Shown one piece after another: positions 1 through 8,092 of a stretch of 64,000 nt of DNA. The DNA comes from Litorimonas cladophorae (GTDB lineage: Bacteria > Pseudomonadota > Alphaproteobacteria > Caulobacterales > Maricaulaceae). The translations under genes and the position numbers were made by a program. Location of the stretch: the NCBI RefSeq assembly GCF_014652455.1, contig NZ_BMYV01000001.1:558001-622000 (forward strand). Reading direction: 5' to 3'. The notes below the pieces were generated by a model. The model saw nothing but the letters and a program-made list of their open reading frames with translations, was not told where the DNA came from and made no database searches. The first letter of the stretch is position 1. Each line of letters starts with the position of its first letter.

Positions 1-833
1 TCCATATCATATCCGCCGCGCCACAGGTCGCCAGCATCTTTGAACCCTAGTTCATTTGAACCCTCGTTGATAATTTTGACCATTTTGGCATAATCATCTT
101 GCATCTGAGGTGCGACTGTCCGCCAACCTTCCCAAACTTCTTGCAGCAAGTCTGGATCATCTGACTTCGCAATGATGTCAGAGGCTTGACCGAGATGGAT
201 AGTGCCCTCTGGCACCTCATCGTTCAGGTTGCCGTCGTTATTTTGATCAAGGATCGAGATGAAACGTTCGTCTTTGACATCAATTGGGAATTTACCTGTC
301 CCATAAGCGCTATCCAGACGTGTCATAATTTCGGCAAGTTCTTTTGCCGCTGAAGCGCTATCGGGAGCTGGAAAATTGGATCCGCGCAACAGGCCGTCCA
401 TCTTCCGACGCATATCCGTAGGTAGGGAAAGTCCATTGAACCGCTTGGCTTGATTGGAAAGACGCGTGGACATTTTAGCGCCAGCTTCCGCCATTCTCGC
501 TTCTAAGGCATTCGTATCTTGGGTAATGAAGTTGGCTTTGACCCATGCTGTTTGCGCCGCGTATTTGCTAAACTCTTCAATCTCGGTTTCAGCGGCTTCG
601 AGAAACTCCTTGGCACTTTGAACTGTAACGGCCGTGTTGGATGGGCTTTGTTGGGAGGCGGCCATCAATTCTGAACCTGGACGTGTCGCAGCTTCGGTAA
701 CCAGTGTTTCCACTTCAGATTGGGTGGTTTCGACAGGTGTTTCGACGGGAGCCTTTTCGGCACCTGAACAGGCAGACAAAAACAACATTGCCGCCGTGAG
801 CGCTGTTGCCCCTAAGAGTTTCGACTTTGTCAT
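1..833 (-). CDS. M2-family peptidyl-dipeptidase (ACE-like) lipoprotein, 5' part only
   Basis: The gene runs off the left edge, so only the first 277 codons are present, with no in-frame stop. Residues 1-22 form a lipoprotein signal: basic start, hydrophobic core and lipobox LSAC with the acceptor Cys at 22. The following segment (helical, with AAQTAWVKANFITQDT and later NELGFKDAGDLWR) resembles the N-terminal helical part of M2 zinc peptidases related to angiotensin-converting enzyme. The HExxH zinc site would lie beyond the window edge and cannot be checked. Expected role: removal of C-terminal dipeptides from peptides, outside the cytoplasm. It is divergent from hemH. Family assignment rests on recalled sequence character, so it is moderately sure. 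Confidence 0.72.
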   Translation of the reverse strand, partial: MTKSKLLGATALTAAMLFLSACSGAEKAPVETPVETTQSEVETLVTEAATRPGSELMAASQQSPSNTAVTVQSAKEFLEAAETEIEEFSKYAAQTAWVKANFITQDTNALEARMAEAGAKMSTRLSNQAKRFNGLSLPTDMRRKMDGLLRGSNFPAPDSASAAKELAEIMTRLDSAYGTGKFPIDVKDERFISILDQNNDGNLNDEVPEGTIHLGQASDIIAKSDDPDLLQEVWEGWRTVAPQMQDDYAKMVKIINEGSNELGFKDAGDLWRGGYDM

Positions 834-1029
834 GATGTGTCCTCGCCGTGGCTAATTTGAAATGATAGCAAATTGGTCAAATAAACCGTGTTGCAGCAAT
901 CCTATTGTGTTGGCTTAGTCGTAGACACAGGGCAGGAGCGGTTCAACACTTCGTCTGAATTACTACACCACTCATGGCCTGTTTTCGTTATTTTATTTGC
1001 GAAGTGAGACCGAAAGGACACAACTACCT

Positions 1030-2025
1030 ATGTCGACCCCTGGTTTGTTACTTGTCAATCTTGGCTCACCCGATTCGCCAACAGCCAAAGACACTCGCCG
1101 CTATCTGGCGGAATTTCTTCATGACTACCGCGTAATTGATACGTCACGCTGGATATGGTGTCCGATTTTGCATGGGATTATTCTGCGCACCCGCCCGCGC
1201 AAATCGGCAGCTTTATATGAATCGATTTGGCATGAGCCAGTAGCGTTTCCGGGTGATGAGGCGCCTTTGATCAGGATAACGCGAGCGCAGGCCGCTGGCG
1301 TTCAGGCACGTTTGGGTAACGGCGTTCACGTAGAGATCGCAATGCGATACGGTAATCCGTCGATCGGAGCAGGCCTTGATGCGTTGAAAGCGAAGGGCTG
1401 TACCAACATTGCCGTGCTGCCGCTCTATCCACAATTTGCGGGCGCGACGACGGCCTCGGTTTATGATGGTGTTGCTATGGCACTTGAAAAACGAATGGAT
1501 GTTCCAGAGCTCCGCTTTTTACGTCATTACTACGACGATCCGCGCTATATCGCGGCATTGGCTGGAAGCGTCGATCAACACCTGTCTACTTTAGACTGGA
1601 CGCCGGATGTTATTATGACGTCTTATCATGGCCTCCCGCAAAGTTATGTTGATAAGGGCGACCCTTATCAGGGTGAGTGTTTGGAAACGACGGAGCTTTT
1701 GCGCCAACATATGGGCAAGACTGAGTCGGAACTTTACGCGACATTCCAATCTCGGTTCGGACCGAAGGCATGGCTACAGCCATACACGGATAAAACGTTA
1801 GAGGCGCTACCACAAAACGGCGTGAAAAAAGTGGCGGTGATGATGCCAGGGTTTTCAGCTGACTGCTTGGAAACGCTGGAGGAAATTGCGGAAGAAGCGA
1901 AAGAAAGCTTTATGGAGCATGGGGGTACGCATTTTACGGCCATACCGTGCCTAAATGCCGATCCCGCACATCTCGATCTTTTAGCCGATTTGGCCAAAGA
2001 GCGATTGCTAAACGGTTGGCTTTAA
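1030..2025 (+). CDS. hemH: Ferrochelatase HemH
   Basis: 331 residues, the usual length for the family. It inserts Fe2+ into protoporphyrin IX, the last step of protoheme synthesis, in the cytoplasm or at the inner membrane. The N-terminus GLLLVNLGSPDSP is typical, the catalytic His lies in SYHGLPQSYVDKGDPY, and the C-terminal PGFSADCLETLEEI motif carries the conserved acidic residues. I chose ATG 1030 because AAGGA at 1014-1018 precedes it by 11 bases and it gives the canonical N-terminus; a TTG at 997 would add 11 residues without family support. Its 3' end overlaps the convergent P-loop gene by 18 bases. Confidence 0.95.
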   Translation: MSTPGLLLVNLGSPDSPTAKDTRRYLAEFLHDYRVIDTSRWIWCPILHGIILRTRPRKSAALYESIWHEPVAFPGDEAPLIRITRAQAAGVQARLGNGVHVEIAMRYGNPSIGAGLDALKAKGCTNIAVLPLYPQFAGATTASVYDGVAMALEKRMDVPELRFLRHYYDDPRYIAALAGSVDQHLSTLDWTPDVIMTSYHGLPQSYVDKGDPYQGECLETTELLRQHMGKTESELYATFQSRFGPKAWLQPYTDKTLEALPQNGVKKVAVMMPGFSADCLETLEEIAEEAKESFMEHGGTHFTAIPCLNADPAHLDLLADLAKERLLNGWL

Positions 2026-2652
2026 CCTTTGGAAGATGTCTTCAATCGTCAATTTTGTATCAAGGATGACGTCCGATCCAATCGTTAGATCGGCTAGCGC
2101 GGCATAGGCCTTTGCGCGGGCGGCCAAAAGTTTAGGGTAACTTTCTAAAATCGCTTCGTCCTGAGATTGGTTTATTTTACGTTGATAAAAGTTATTCCAA
2201 ATCAAAGGTTTCGGTTGTTTGAAGTACTGCACTTTCAAGCGTTCAATCGCGTCACCAGACGCGGAAATATAAACAACAAACCAATCCTTTGTGAGGGATT
2301 CCCTGACGTCATCATCGGTGTAAATGACGCTACCAGTCGTGTCTAAGACGGCATTACCGCCTTGATGGTTCAGAGCTTGCTTCGTTGCCTTACTCTCCAG
2401 CGCTATCGATTGTTTTTCACGTTCGCTATACCCTTCGGAATAAGGTTGACCTTGCCAAGCTGCAAAATCTTCCATGCTACCTTGGCCGAGCTGTTCACGG
2501 ATTAGCGTGTCGACCTCAATCAAGTCAAAATCAAATCCCGTTGCTAGGCGCATTCCCGTATAGCTTTTGCCGATATTTGACATACCAACGAGCGCAATTT
2601 TAAGCCGGTTTTCGGCGTATCTTTGTTCAAATTCGGCTCGGCTCAGTTTCAT
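2008..2652 (-). CDS. Shikimate-kinase-like P-loop protein coupled to threonine synthase
   Basis: 214 residues. A Walker A motif GMSNIGKS lies at residues 23-30, followed by FDLIEVDTL, the region equivalent to the substrate-side FD..D segment of shikimate kinases. The rest is helical and differs from canonical AroK. Its ATG overlaps the thrC stop codon (TAATG), so the two are probably translated together. Vertebrate THNSL1 proteins carry a shikimate-kinase-like domain fused to a threonine-synthase-like domain, the same pairing seen here as separate genes. A role in threonine metabolism, for example phosphorylating homoserine or a related alcohol, is inference; a nucleotide-binding accessory role is equally possible. 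It is unlikely to be the housekeeping shikimate kinase. Confidence 0.75.
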   Translation of the reverse strand: MKLSRAEFEQRYAENRLKIALVGMSNIGKSYTGMRLATGFDFDLIEVDTLIREQLGQGSMEDFAAWQGQPYSEGYSEREKQSIALESKATKQALNHQGGNAVLDTTGSVIYTDDDVRESLTKDWFVVYISASGDAIERLKVQYFKQPKPLIWNNFYQRKINQSQDEAILESYPKLLAARAKAYAALADLTIGSDVILDTKLTIEDIFQRLKPTV

Positions 2653-4004
2653 TATGCGTGTTTGGCGAGATATTCAGACAAGGCATCTAATGTCGGGGAC
2701 ATGACATGCATCCGCTTCTTTTTCCGCATAGCCTTCGCAAGGGGCTCGGGCAGGGGAATGTCGGTGTGGAGAATGCGTTCAACACTATCGGCGAATTTAG
2801 CAGGATGGGCAGTGCCAACAGTGATGCGGGTGAAGGGGTCACTCACGTCCTCCGCAAATTTTTCCATCGCCAAGTGCCCAACGGCCGTGTGGGGGCACAT
2901 CACATAGCCTGTTTCTGTGTGGACGCGGCGAATGTGGCGCTCGGTCTCTTCATCGCTGAAGGATGCACCCCAACACACTTTAGTGACTTCAGTGTAGTCT
3001 TCGCCATGTAGCGCCAAAATTCGTGGGAAGTTATTTGGGCGACCGATATCCATAGCATTTGACAGCGTTGGAACGCTTGGCCGTGGTGTGTATTCGCCCG
3101 TGCTAAGATAATCCACAAAGGGGTCGTTTGCATTATTGCCAATGACGAACCGGTTGATCGGTGCGCCCATCTGTTTGGCGATAAGGCCGCCAGTCAAATT
3201 GCCGAGGTTCCCTGAAGGAATGGCATAAACCAGCGGGCGGCTAGGATAGGCCGCTTTTGCCTGTAGAGATGTCCAAAAATAGTAGAAGCTTTGCGGTATA
3301 ACTCGGCCGACATTGATTGAGTTTGCACTCATGAGGTCATGTTCTTCGCATAACGCGTTGTTGCCAAAGGCTTGTTTCACAAGTTGTTGGCAGTCGTCAA
3401 ACGATCCATCAACCGCGATGGCTTTTACGTTTGACCGCGTATTGCCCATGGTCGTTAGCTGTTGTTCTTGAACTTTACTAACGCCGCCTTTGGGGAAGAG
3501 GATGAAGACCTTGATCCCTTCCTGATCTAAGAAGGCATCACCAATCGCGCCGCCAGTATCACCCGATGTTGCAACTAAAATTGTGCGGCGCTGCTTCGTC
3601 TTGCCCATGATGTGACTAGCTGCACGCCCCATGAAACGGGCGGCAAAGTCTTTAAACGCTAATGTCGGACCGTGGAAAAGTTCCAGAACGAAGTCCTCTG
3701 CATCGGGGGCTAGCGCTGGGTCCAATGTTTCACCAGCAAGCGTCACCATCGGAACCGGGAAGTTATAGGCATCTCGGCAAATATTCTTCAGATCTGCGGC
3801 AGTGAATTTCTCGTCGACGAAATTTGCAGCTAATTCTGCGGCGCAATCGGCAAAAGACATGGCACCAAGTCGCGCCGTTTCATTCGGAGAATATTTTGGC
3901 AGGGCATCCGGCATCCACAAGCCACCGCCGGGTGCGAGACTGGCAAGGAGAGCATCGCTAAAACTAGCTTTGACCGAAGAATCTTGATGAGAGTGATAAT
4001 TCAT
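2652..4004 (-). CDS. thrC: Threonine synthase
   Basis: 450 residues. A PLP enzyme that converts O-phospho-L-homoserine to L-threonine. The PLP lysine lies in HGPTLAFKDFAARFMG, and the phosphate-binding segment in ATSGDTGGAIGDAF and PSGNLGNLTGG. The length and the N-terminal segment (MNYHSHQDSSVKASFSDALLA then GGGLWMPD) match the long bacterial/fungal ThrC class. It lies 39 bases downstream of the end of the XRE-cupin gene and overlaps the shikimate-kinase-like gene by one base. No homoserine kinase or homoserine dehydrogenase gene is recognisable in this window. Confidence 0.95.
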   Translation of the reverse strand: MNYHSHQDSSVKASFSDALLASLAPGGGLWMPDALPKYSPNETARLGAMSFADCAAELAANFVDEKFTAADLKNICRDAYNFPVPMVTLAGETLDPALAPDAEDFVLELFHGPTLAFKDFAARFMGRAASHIMGKTKQRRTILVATSGDTGGAIGDAFLDQEGIKVFILFPKGGVSKVQEQQLTTMGNTRSNVKAIAVDGSFDDCQQLVKQAFGNNALCEEHDLMSANSINVGRVIPQSFYYFWTSLQAKAAYPSRPLVYAIPSGNLGNLTGGLIAKQMGAPINRFVIGNNANDPFVDYLSTGEYTPRPSVPTLSNAMDIGRPNNFPRILALHGEDYTEVTKVCWGASFSDEETERHIRRVHTETGYVMCPHTAVGHLAMEKFAEDVSDPFTRITVGTAHPAKFADSVERILHTDIPLPEPLAKAMRKKKRMHVMSPTLDALSEYLAKHA

Positions 4005-4043
4005 GCGCGCTCACATAGCCTAGATTGCGCCACGCGCAAGTTT

Positions 4044-4655
4044 TTACCGCGAACGTACAGCATGCGCGAGAATATTCACCATAGTCGCATGGGCCTCAGT
4101 CTCGCCTATGTTTCGAATACTGTGCGGCCGATCGGCTCTATAGCGAAGTGTCTCGCCGGCAGGGGCCGACCAAGTTTCACCTTCAACCGTGACCTCCAAC
4201 TTACCCGTTAGAACGCTCAAGTTTTCAATTGACCCAGCGGGATGAGGGGAGCTCTCCAATATCCCACCGGGTTTGGCTGTAAAGTCATACCATTGCACAA
4301 ACTGAATAGTATCGAGTGATCCGATTATACGTAATTCACAAAGACCGTCTTGCGAGAGAAGTCGCGGCGTATCTTGAGGCTTGGCGTGCTGGACGAGCGC
4401 CGATTCAGTCGGCGCGTCCGAAACCATGGCCTCAACGCTTGTGCCCAAAGCTTGAGATAGACGAGAAAGTGTGGCGAGCGTGGGGTTAGTTTCATTCTTT
4501 TCGATCTGCGAAATCATTGATTTCGCCACGCCAGATAACTCAGATAAGTCACCAAGTGACATCTTATCAACTGTCCGAAGACGGAGGATCGTCTGCCCAA
4601 GCTTTTCGGAAAGCGCTTCAGTTTCAGGGCAAGGTAAACGTTTCTGGCGGGCCAT
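4044..4655 (-). CDS. XRE-family regulator with C-terminal cupin domain
   Basis: 203 residues from ATG 4655. An N-terminal helix-turn-helix (LGDLSELSGVAKSMISQIEK) is followed by a C-terminal beta-barrel cupin (SPHPAGSIENLSVLTGKLEV, then PAGETLRYRADRPHSI). This architecture belongs to the HipB/PuuR-type one-component regulators that sense a small ligand in the cupin pocket. A longer frame begins at 4718, but that start would put the 5' end inside the two palindromes at 4691-4730, so the shorter start, which gives the usual basic N-terminus MARQKR, is preferred. It is divergent from the sulfite reduction operon, which suggests control of sulfur genes and itself; the ligand is unknown. Confidence 0.85.
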   Translation of the reverse strand: MARQKRLPCPETEALSEKLGQTILRLRTVDKMSLGDLSELSGVAKSMISQIEKNETNPTLATLSRLSQALGTSVEAMVSDAPTESALVQHAKPQDTPRLLSQDGLCELRIIGSLDTIQFVQWYDFTAKPGGILESSPHPAGSIENLSVLTGKLEVTVEGETWSAPAGETLRYRADRPHSIRNIGETEAHATMVNILAHAVRSR

Positions 4656-4690
4656 AAATTTTTCGTGTGATGGTAGATTTCTATTCTTGC

Positions 4691-4706
4691 GTTCTATATA
4701 TAGAAC
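4691..4706. promoter_or_regulatory. Perfect 16-bp palindrome, probable operator of the XRE-cupin regulator
   Basis: GTTCTATATATAGAAC is a perfect inverted repeat in the divergent intergenic region, 36 bases upstream of the regulator start and 53 bases upstream of cysG. Dimeric XRE proteins usually bind palindromes of about this size. The site shares GTTC...GAAC half-sites with the next inverted repeat. Operator function is inferred from position and symmetry. Confidence 0.6.
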
Positions 4707-4710
4707 AGAC

Positions 4711-4730
4711 GCGTTCAATCAAGTGAACGC
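4711..4730. promoter_or_regulatory. Second inverted repeat in the regulator-cysG intergenic region
   Basis: The arms GCGTTCA and TGAACGC are perfect and separated by six bases. It starts four bases after the end of the first palindrome, and both contain GTTC/GAAC. The centres of the two sites are about 22 bases apart, close to two helical turns, as expected for cooperative binding on one face of DNA. Function is inferred. Confidence 0.55.
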
Positions 4731-4758
4731 TTAGAGATTCAAAAAAACCGAGACGCGC

Positions 4759-6135
4759 ATGCAGTATTTGCCCATACACTTTGATACCCGCGGGGCCAAT
4801 ATATTGGTCGTCGGCGGCGGTCCTGCTGCAGAAGCTAAGCTTCGGACTTTACTTAAGACTGAGGCCAACTTGATTGTCGTGGACACGTCAGTTGGTCCAG
4901 AGGTCTCGCGTTGGGCGTCCCAAGGAAAACTTAATTGGGAAAAGCGTGACTATAGAGAATCGGATCTCGATGGTGCTTCGTTAGTTTACGCGGCTACAGA
5001 GGACGATGCATTAAACGCGACTATCGCCGCGTCCGCAACTGCACGACAAATTCCGGTAAATGCAGCGGATCAAAAAGCAGCCTGTCGATTTATCACCCCC
5101 GCTTTGGTCGATCGGGCTCCCGTACTCGTGTCCATCGGAACAGAGGGTACGAGCCCCGCTCTCGCCCGTGCGTTAAAAGCTGAATTGGAAACGATCCTGC
5201 CGCCCGAAACGGGCGCATTTGCGTTGAAGACCAAAGTGTTGAGAGAAAAAGTTAAGGCGCTATTGCCAGATCTCGCTGATCGTCAAAGATTCTGGGCTCG
5301 AATTTTGGGAGGCAAAGACCTGAGCGCGCAGCTCCGCGTTTCGCCAGAAGGTCTAGAGTCCCAGGTTGAAATGGAGCTTGCAGGCCAAGATGACATCGCG
5401 GGCAAGGTGCTCCTAGTGGGAGCAGGGCCTGGGGACCCGGATATGCTGACCACGGCTGCGAGACGGGCGCTACATGCGGCCGACGTCATTGTCTATGACC
5501 GCCTTGTGAGTGACGGCGTGCTTGAGCTTGGGCGTCGGGAAGCCGAATATATTTATGTCGGCAAAACACCCGGTGAGCCGTCCATTGGCCAGACGGCAAT
5601 CAATCAAATTTTGATCGACAAGGCCACGGAAGGACTGTCTGTTGTTCGTTTGAAGTCTGGCGATCCCTTGATTTTTGGTCGTGCCGATGAGGAAATTGAC
5701 GCGCTGTCTGCGCTGGATATTCCTGTGCAAATCATCCCGGGTATCACATCTGCCGCCGCGGCCGCCGCTGCTATAAACGCTTCGCTGACAACCCGCGGGA
5801 CAAACAGAGCTGTTTCTTTATTGACGGGTCATGATGCGAAAGGCTTCGCTGAACAGGACTGGGCATCCTTGGCTAGACCCGGCGGACGGGCTGCCGTCTA
5901 TATGGGTGTCGGTGCATCTAGATTTATTCAAGGGCGACTGATGTTGCACGGTGCGGAAGGTGATCGACCCGTAACAGTCGTCGAAAATGCCTCTCGGCCT
6001 AATCAAATCATTACATATACGACGTTGCGTAAGTTACCTGACGACATAGCAGCAGCGGGCATTAAAGGCCCTGCCATATTGTTGATCGGCTACGCTGAGC
6101 GTGAAACGATTTCTTCAGAAAGACTGGCCGTATGA
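4759..6135 (+). CDS. cysG: Siroheme synthase CysG (bifunctional)
   Basis: 458 residues, full length for the fused enzyme. Residues 1 to about 210 are the precorrin-2 dehydrogenase/sirohydrochlorin ferrochelatase part (dinucleotide site ILVVGGGPAAEAKLRTLL). Residues from about 215 are the SAM-dependent uroporphyrinogen III methyltransferase (VLLVGAGPGDPDMLTTAARRAL, then LKSGDPLIFGR and PGITSAAAAAA). It makes siroheme, the cofactor of the sulfite reductase encoded two genes downstream. It is the first gene of the sulfite operon and overlaps the DUF2849 gene by four bases. Confidence 0.95.
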   Translation: MQYLPIHFDTRGANILVVGGGPAAEAKLRTLLKTEANLIVVDTSVGPEVSRWASQGKLNWEKRDYRESDLDGASLVYAATEDDALNATIAASATARQIPVNAADQKAACRFITPALVDRAPVLVSIGTEGTSPALARALKAELETILPPETGAFALKTKVLREKVKALLPDLADRQRFWARILGGKDLSAQLRVSPEGLESQVEMELAGQDDIAGKVLLVGAGPGDPDMLTTAARRALHAADVIVYDRLVSDGVLELGRREAEYIYVGKTPGEPSIGQTAINQILIDKATEGLSVVRLKSGDPLIFGRADEEIDALSALDIPVQIIPGITSAAAAAAAINASLTTRGTNRAVSLLTGHDAKGFAEQDWASLARPGGRAAVYMGVGASRFIQGRLMLHGAEGDRPVTVVENASRPNQIITYTTLRKLPDDIAAAGIKGPAILLIGYAERETISSERLAV

Positions 6136-6443
6136 GCACGTTGAAACATAAGGGCAAAGGCCCCCAATCAATGACCGCGAATGAGCTGCGAGATGGTTTC
6201 AGTGTCTGGCTGGATGAAAATTTGGATTGGACACGCGACTTCTCAAAAGCGCTGCGCACAGAAGACCAAGACTTGATCGATCGCATGCACCTCCGTGCAG
6301 AAACCGATGAGAAGTCCAATTTGGTCGTCGGCATTTATTTCATCGACATCGAGCCAGACACAGGCCTGCCTGCCCGTTATCGCGAGAAATTTCGCGTGAA
6401 CGGCCCATCTTATGACACAGCAGATTTGCTGGAGACCAACTAA
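6132..6443 (+). CDS. DUF2849 protein of the sulfite reductase operon
   Basis: 103 residues, small and soluble. It starts at an ATG overlapping the cysG stop and ends one base into the start of cysI. Small DUF2849 proteins are repeatedly found just upstream of the cysI-type reductase in alphaproteobacteria, and this position matches. The sequence has a helical middle (LRDGFSVWLDENLDWTRDFSKAL) and a beta-rich end, with no cysteines or known catalytic motif. The biochemical role is unknown; an accessory function for siroheme delivery or reductase assembly is only a guess. Confidence 0.8.
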   Translation: MSTLKHKGKGPQSMTANELRDGFSVWLDENLDWTRDFSKALRTEDQDLIDRMHLRAETDEKSNLVVGIYFIDIEPDTGLPARYREKFRVNGPSYDTADLLETN

Positions 6444-8092
6444 TGTATCGCTATGATGAATTTGATGCTCAGCTCGTTGCCGAGCGTACCCGCCAATTCA
6501 GGGGGCAAGTTGAGCGCCGGCTGGCCGGCCGTTTAAGTGAGGCGGAGTTCCGGCCACTACGCTTGATGAACGGTCTTTACCTTCAATTACACGCCTACAT
6601 GCTGCGGGTCGCTGTTCCTTACGGCACTTTGAATAGCGAACAGTTTCGTATGTTGGCCCATTTGGCGGAAAAATATGATCGCGGATACGGCCATATCACG
6701 ACCCGTCAAAACATGCAGTTTAACTGGCCTAAACTGCCTGATGTGCCTGATATGCTAGATAATCTGGCGAGTGTCCAAATGCACGCGATCCAGACGTCTG
6801 GAAACTGCATTCGCAATGTAACGTGTGATCCCTATGCAGGGGCAACGGCTGAAGAGGTCGAAGATCCGCGTCCTATGGCAGAGCTCATTCGGCAATGGTC
6901 AACCCTGCATCCTGAGTTCAGCTTCTTACCGCGCAAGTTTAAAATCGCGGTGACTGCGGCAGAGAAAGATCGCGCGCTGATCAAAGCGCATGACATTGGC
7001 ATTCAAATTATTCTGAATGAAGATGGCGATGTTGGATATAAAATCTATGTCGGCGGGGGGTTAGGCCGCACGCCTATCATTGGACAAGTCCTGCGCGAAT
7101 TCCTCTCCAAGGGTGAACTACTGGCCTACCTCACGGCCGCGCTTCGCGTGTATAATCGTTATGGACGTCGGGATAACAAGTACAAAGCTCGGATTAAAAT
7201 CCTGGTGCAAGAGACTGGGATCGAGTCGTTTCGTGAACAAGTTGAGGCGGAATATGCGACGATTGATGTCAGCGATATTTCTGTTTCTGACGCAGAACGC
7301 GACCGGATCTCTTCTTATTTCGCTCCGCCCGAATTCGAGGCACTGGCAAATGAGCCAAAGGCACTGACCGATGCGTTAGACGCAAACCGTGCTTTCTCCC
7401 TTTGGGCAAAGAATAACGTCGCTGCTCATAAAGCGCCGGGATATGCCATTGTAAATATCTCGCTTAAGCCGAAAGATTTGGCCCCGGGAGATATTACGGC
7501 GACGCAAATGCGCGCAGTTTCTGATATGGCTGACAAATTCTCATTCGGCGAACTACGCTCGACACATCAGCAAAACCTTGTTTTACCGCATGTGAAACAG
7601 GCTGATCTACCTGTGCTATTTGAAGAGCTTGAAGCCGCAGGGTTAGCCGCTGATAACATCAATCTGATCACCGACATTATCTGCTGCCCCGGCATGGATT
7701 TTTGCGCACTTGCGACGGCTCGATCGATCCCAATCAGCCAAGCCATTGCAGAGCGTTTTGCGGATCCAGAACGCCAACGCACCATTGGTGAAATGCAGAT
7801 CAAGATTTCTGGATGTATCAATGCGTGTGGGCACCATCATGTTGGACATATTGGTATCCTTGGCTTGGAAAAAGCGGGTGTGGAGTTTTACCAAGTTAAA
7901 TTGGGCGGTGATGCTTCCGAACATGCTGAAATTGGTAAGGTGACAGGGCCTGGTTTTTCACAGGAAGAGTTAATCGACGGAATTGAAAACATGGTCGATC
8001 TCTACCTCAAACAACGCGAGGCGGGCGAACGCTTCCTCGACACATACCGACGTATCGGCATCGCGCCGTTCAAAGAGGTGCTTTATGCCTAG
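6443..8092 (+). CDS. cysI: Siroheme- and [4Fe-4S]-dependent nitrite/sulfite reductase
   Basis: 549 residues. The cluster ligands are visible as C-x5-C (CPGMDFC) and C-x3-C (CINAC) followed by GHHHVGHIG, with two ferredoxin-like halves preceding them (RQNMQFNWPKL and the GNCIRNVT segment). It reduces sulfite to sulfide with six electrons. The length and lack of a flavin partner gene suggest electrons come from ferredoxin or another small donor. Operon context with cysG and cysH makes sulfite the likely substrate rather than nitrite. The ATG overlaps the DUF2849 stop. Confidence 0.93.
   Translation: MYRYDEFDAQLVAERTRQFRGQVERRLAGRLSEAEFRPLRLMNGLYLQLHAYMLRVAVPYGTLNSEQFRMLAHLAEKYDRGYGHITTRQNMQFNWPKLPDVPDMLDNLASVQMHAIQTSGNCIRNVTCDPYAGATAEEVEDPRPMAELIRQWSTLHPEFSFLPRKFKIAVTAAEKDRALIKAHDIGIQIILNEDGDVGYKIYVGGGLGRTPIIGQVLREFLSKGELLAYLTAALRVYNRYGRRDNKYKARIKILVQETGIESFREQVEAEYATIDVSDISVSDAERDRISSYFAPPEFEALANEPKALTDALDANRAFSLWAKNNVAAHKAPGYAIVNISLKPKDLAPGDITATQMRAVSDMADKFSFGELRSTHQQNLVLPHVKQADLPVLFEELEAAGLAADNINLITDIICCPGMDFCALATARSIPISQAIAERFADPERQRTIGEMQIKISGCINACGHHHVGHIGILGLEKAGVEFYQVKLGGDASEHAEIGKVTGPGFSQEELIDGIENMVDLYLKQREAGERFLDTYRRIGIAPFKEVLYA

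Noticed and set aside
997-1029. TTG start adding 11 residues to ferrochelatase
   Set aside because: ATG 1030 has a ribosome-binding site and gives the family N-terminus.
4656-4718. Longer N-terminus for the XRE-cupin regulator
   Set aside because: It would start inside the palindromes that look like its operators, and the extra residues do not resemble the family.
7983-8084. Upstream extension of the DUF934-CysH frame
   Set aside because: These codons are the out-of-frame shadow of cysI; the family start is ATG 8085.
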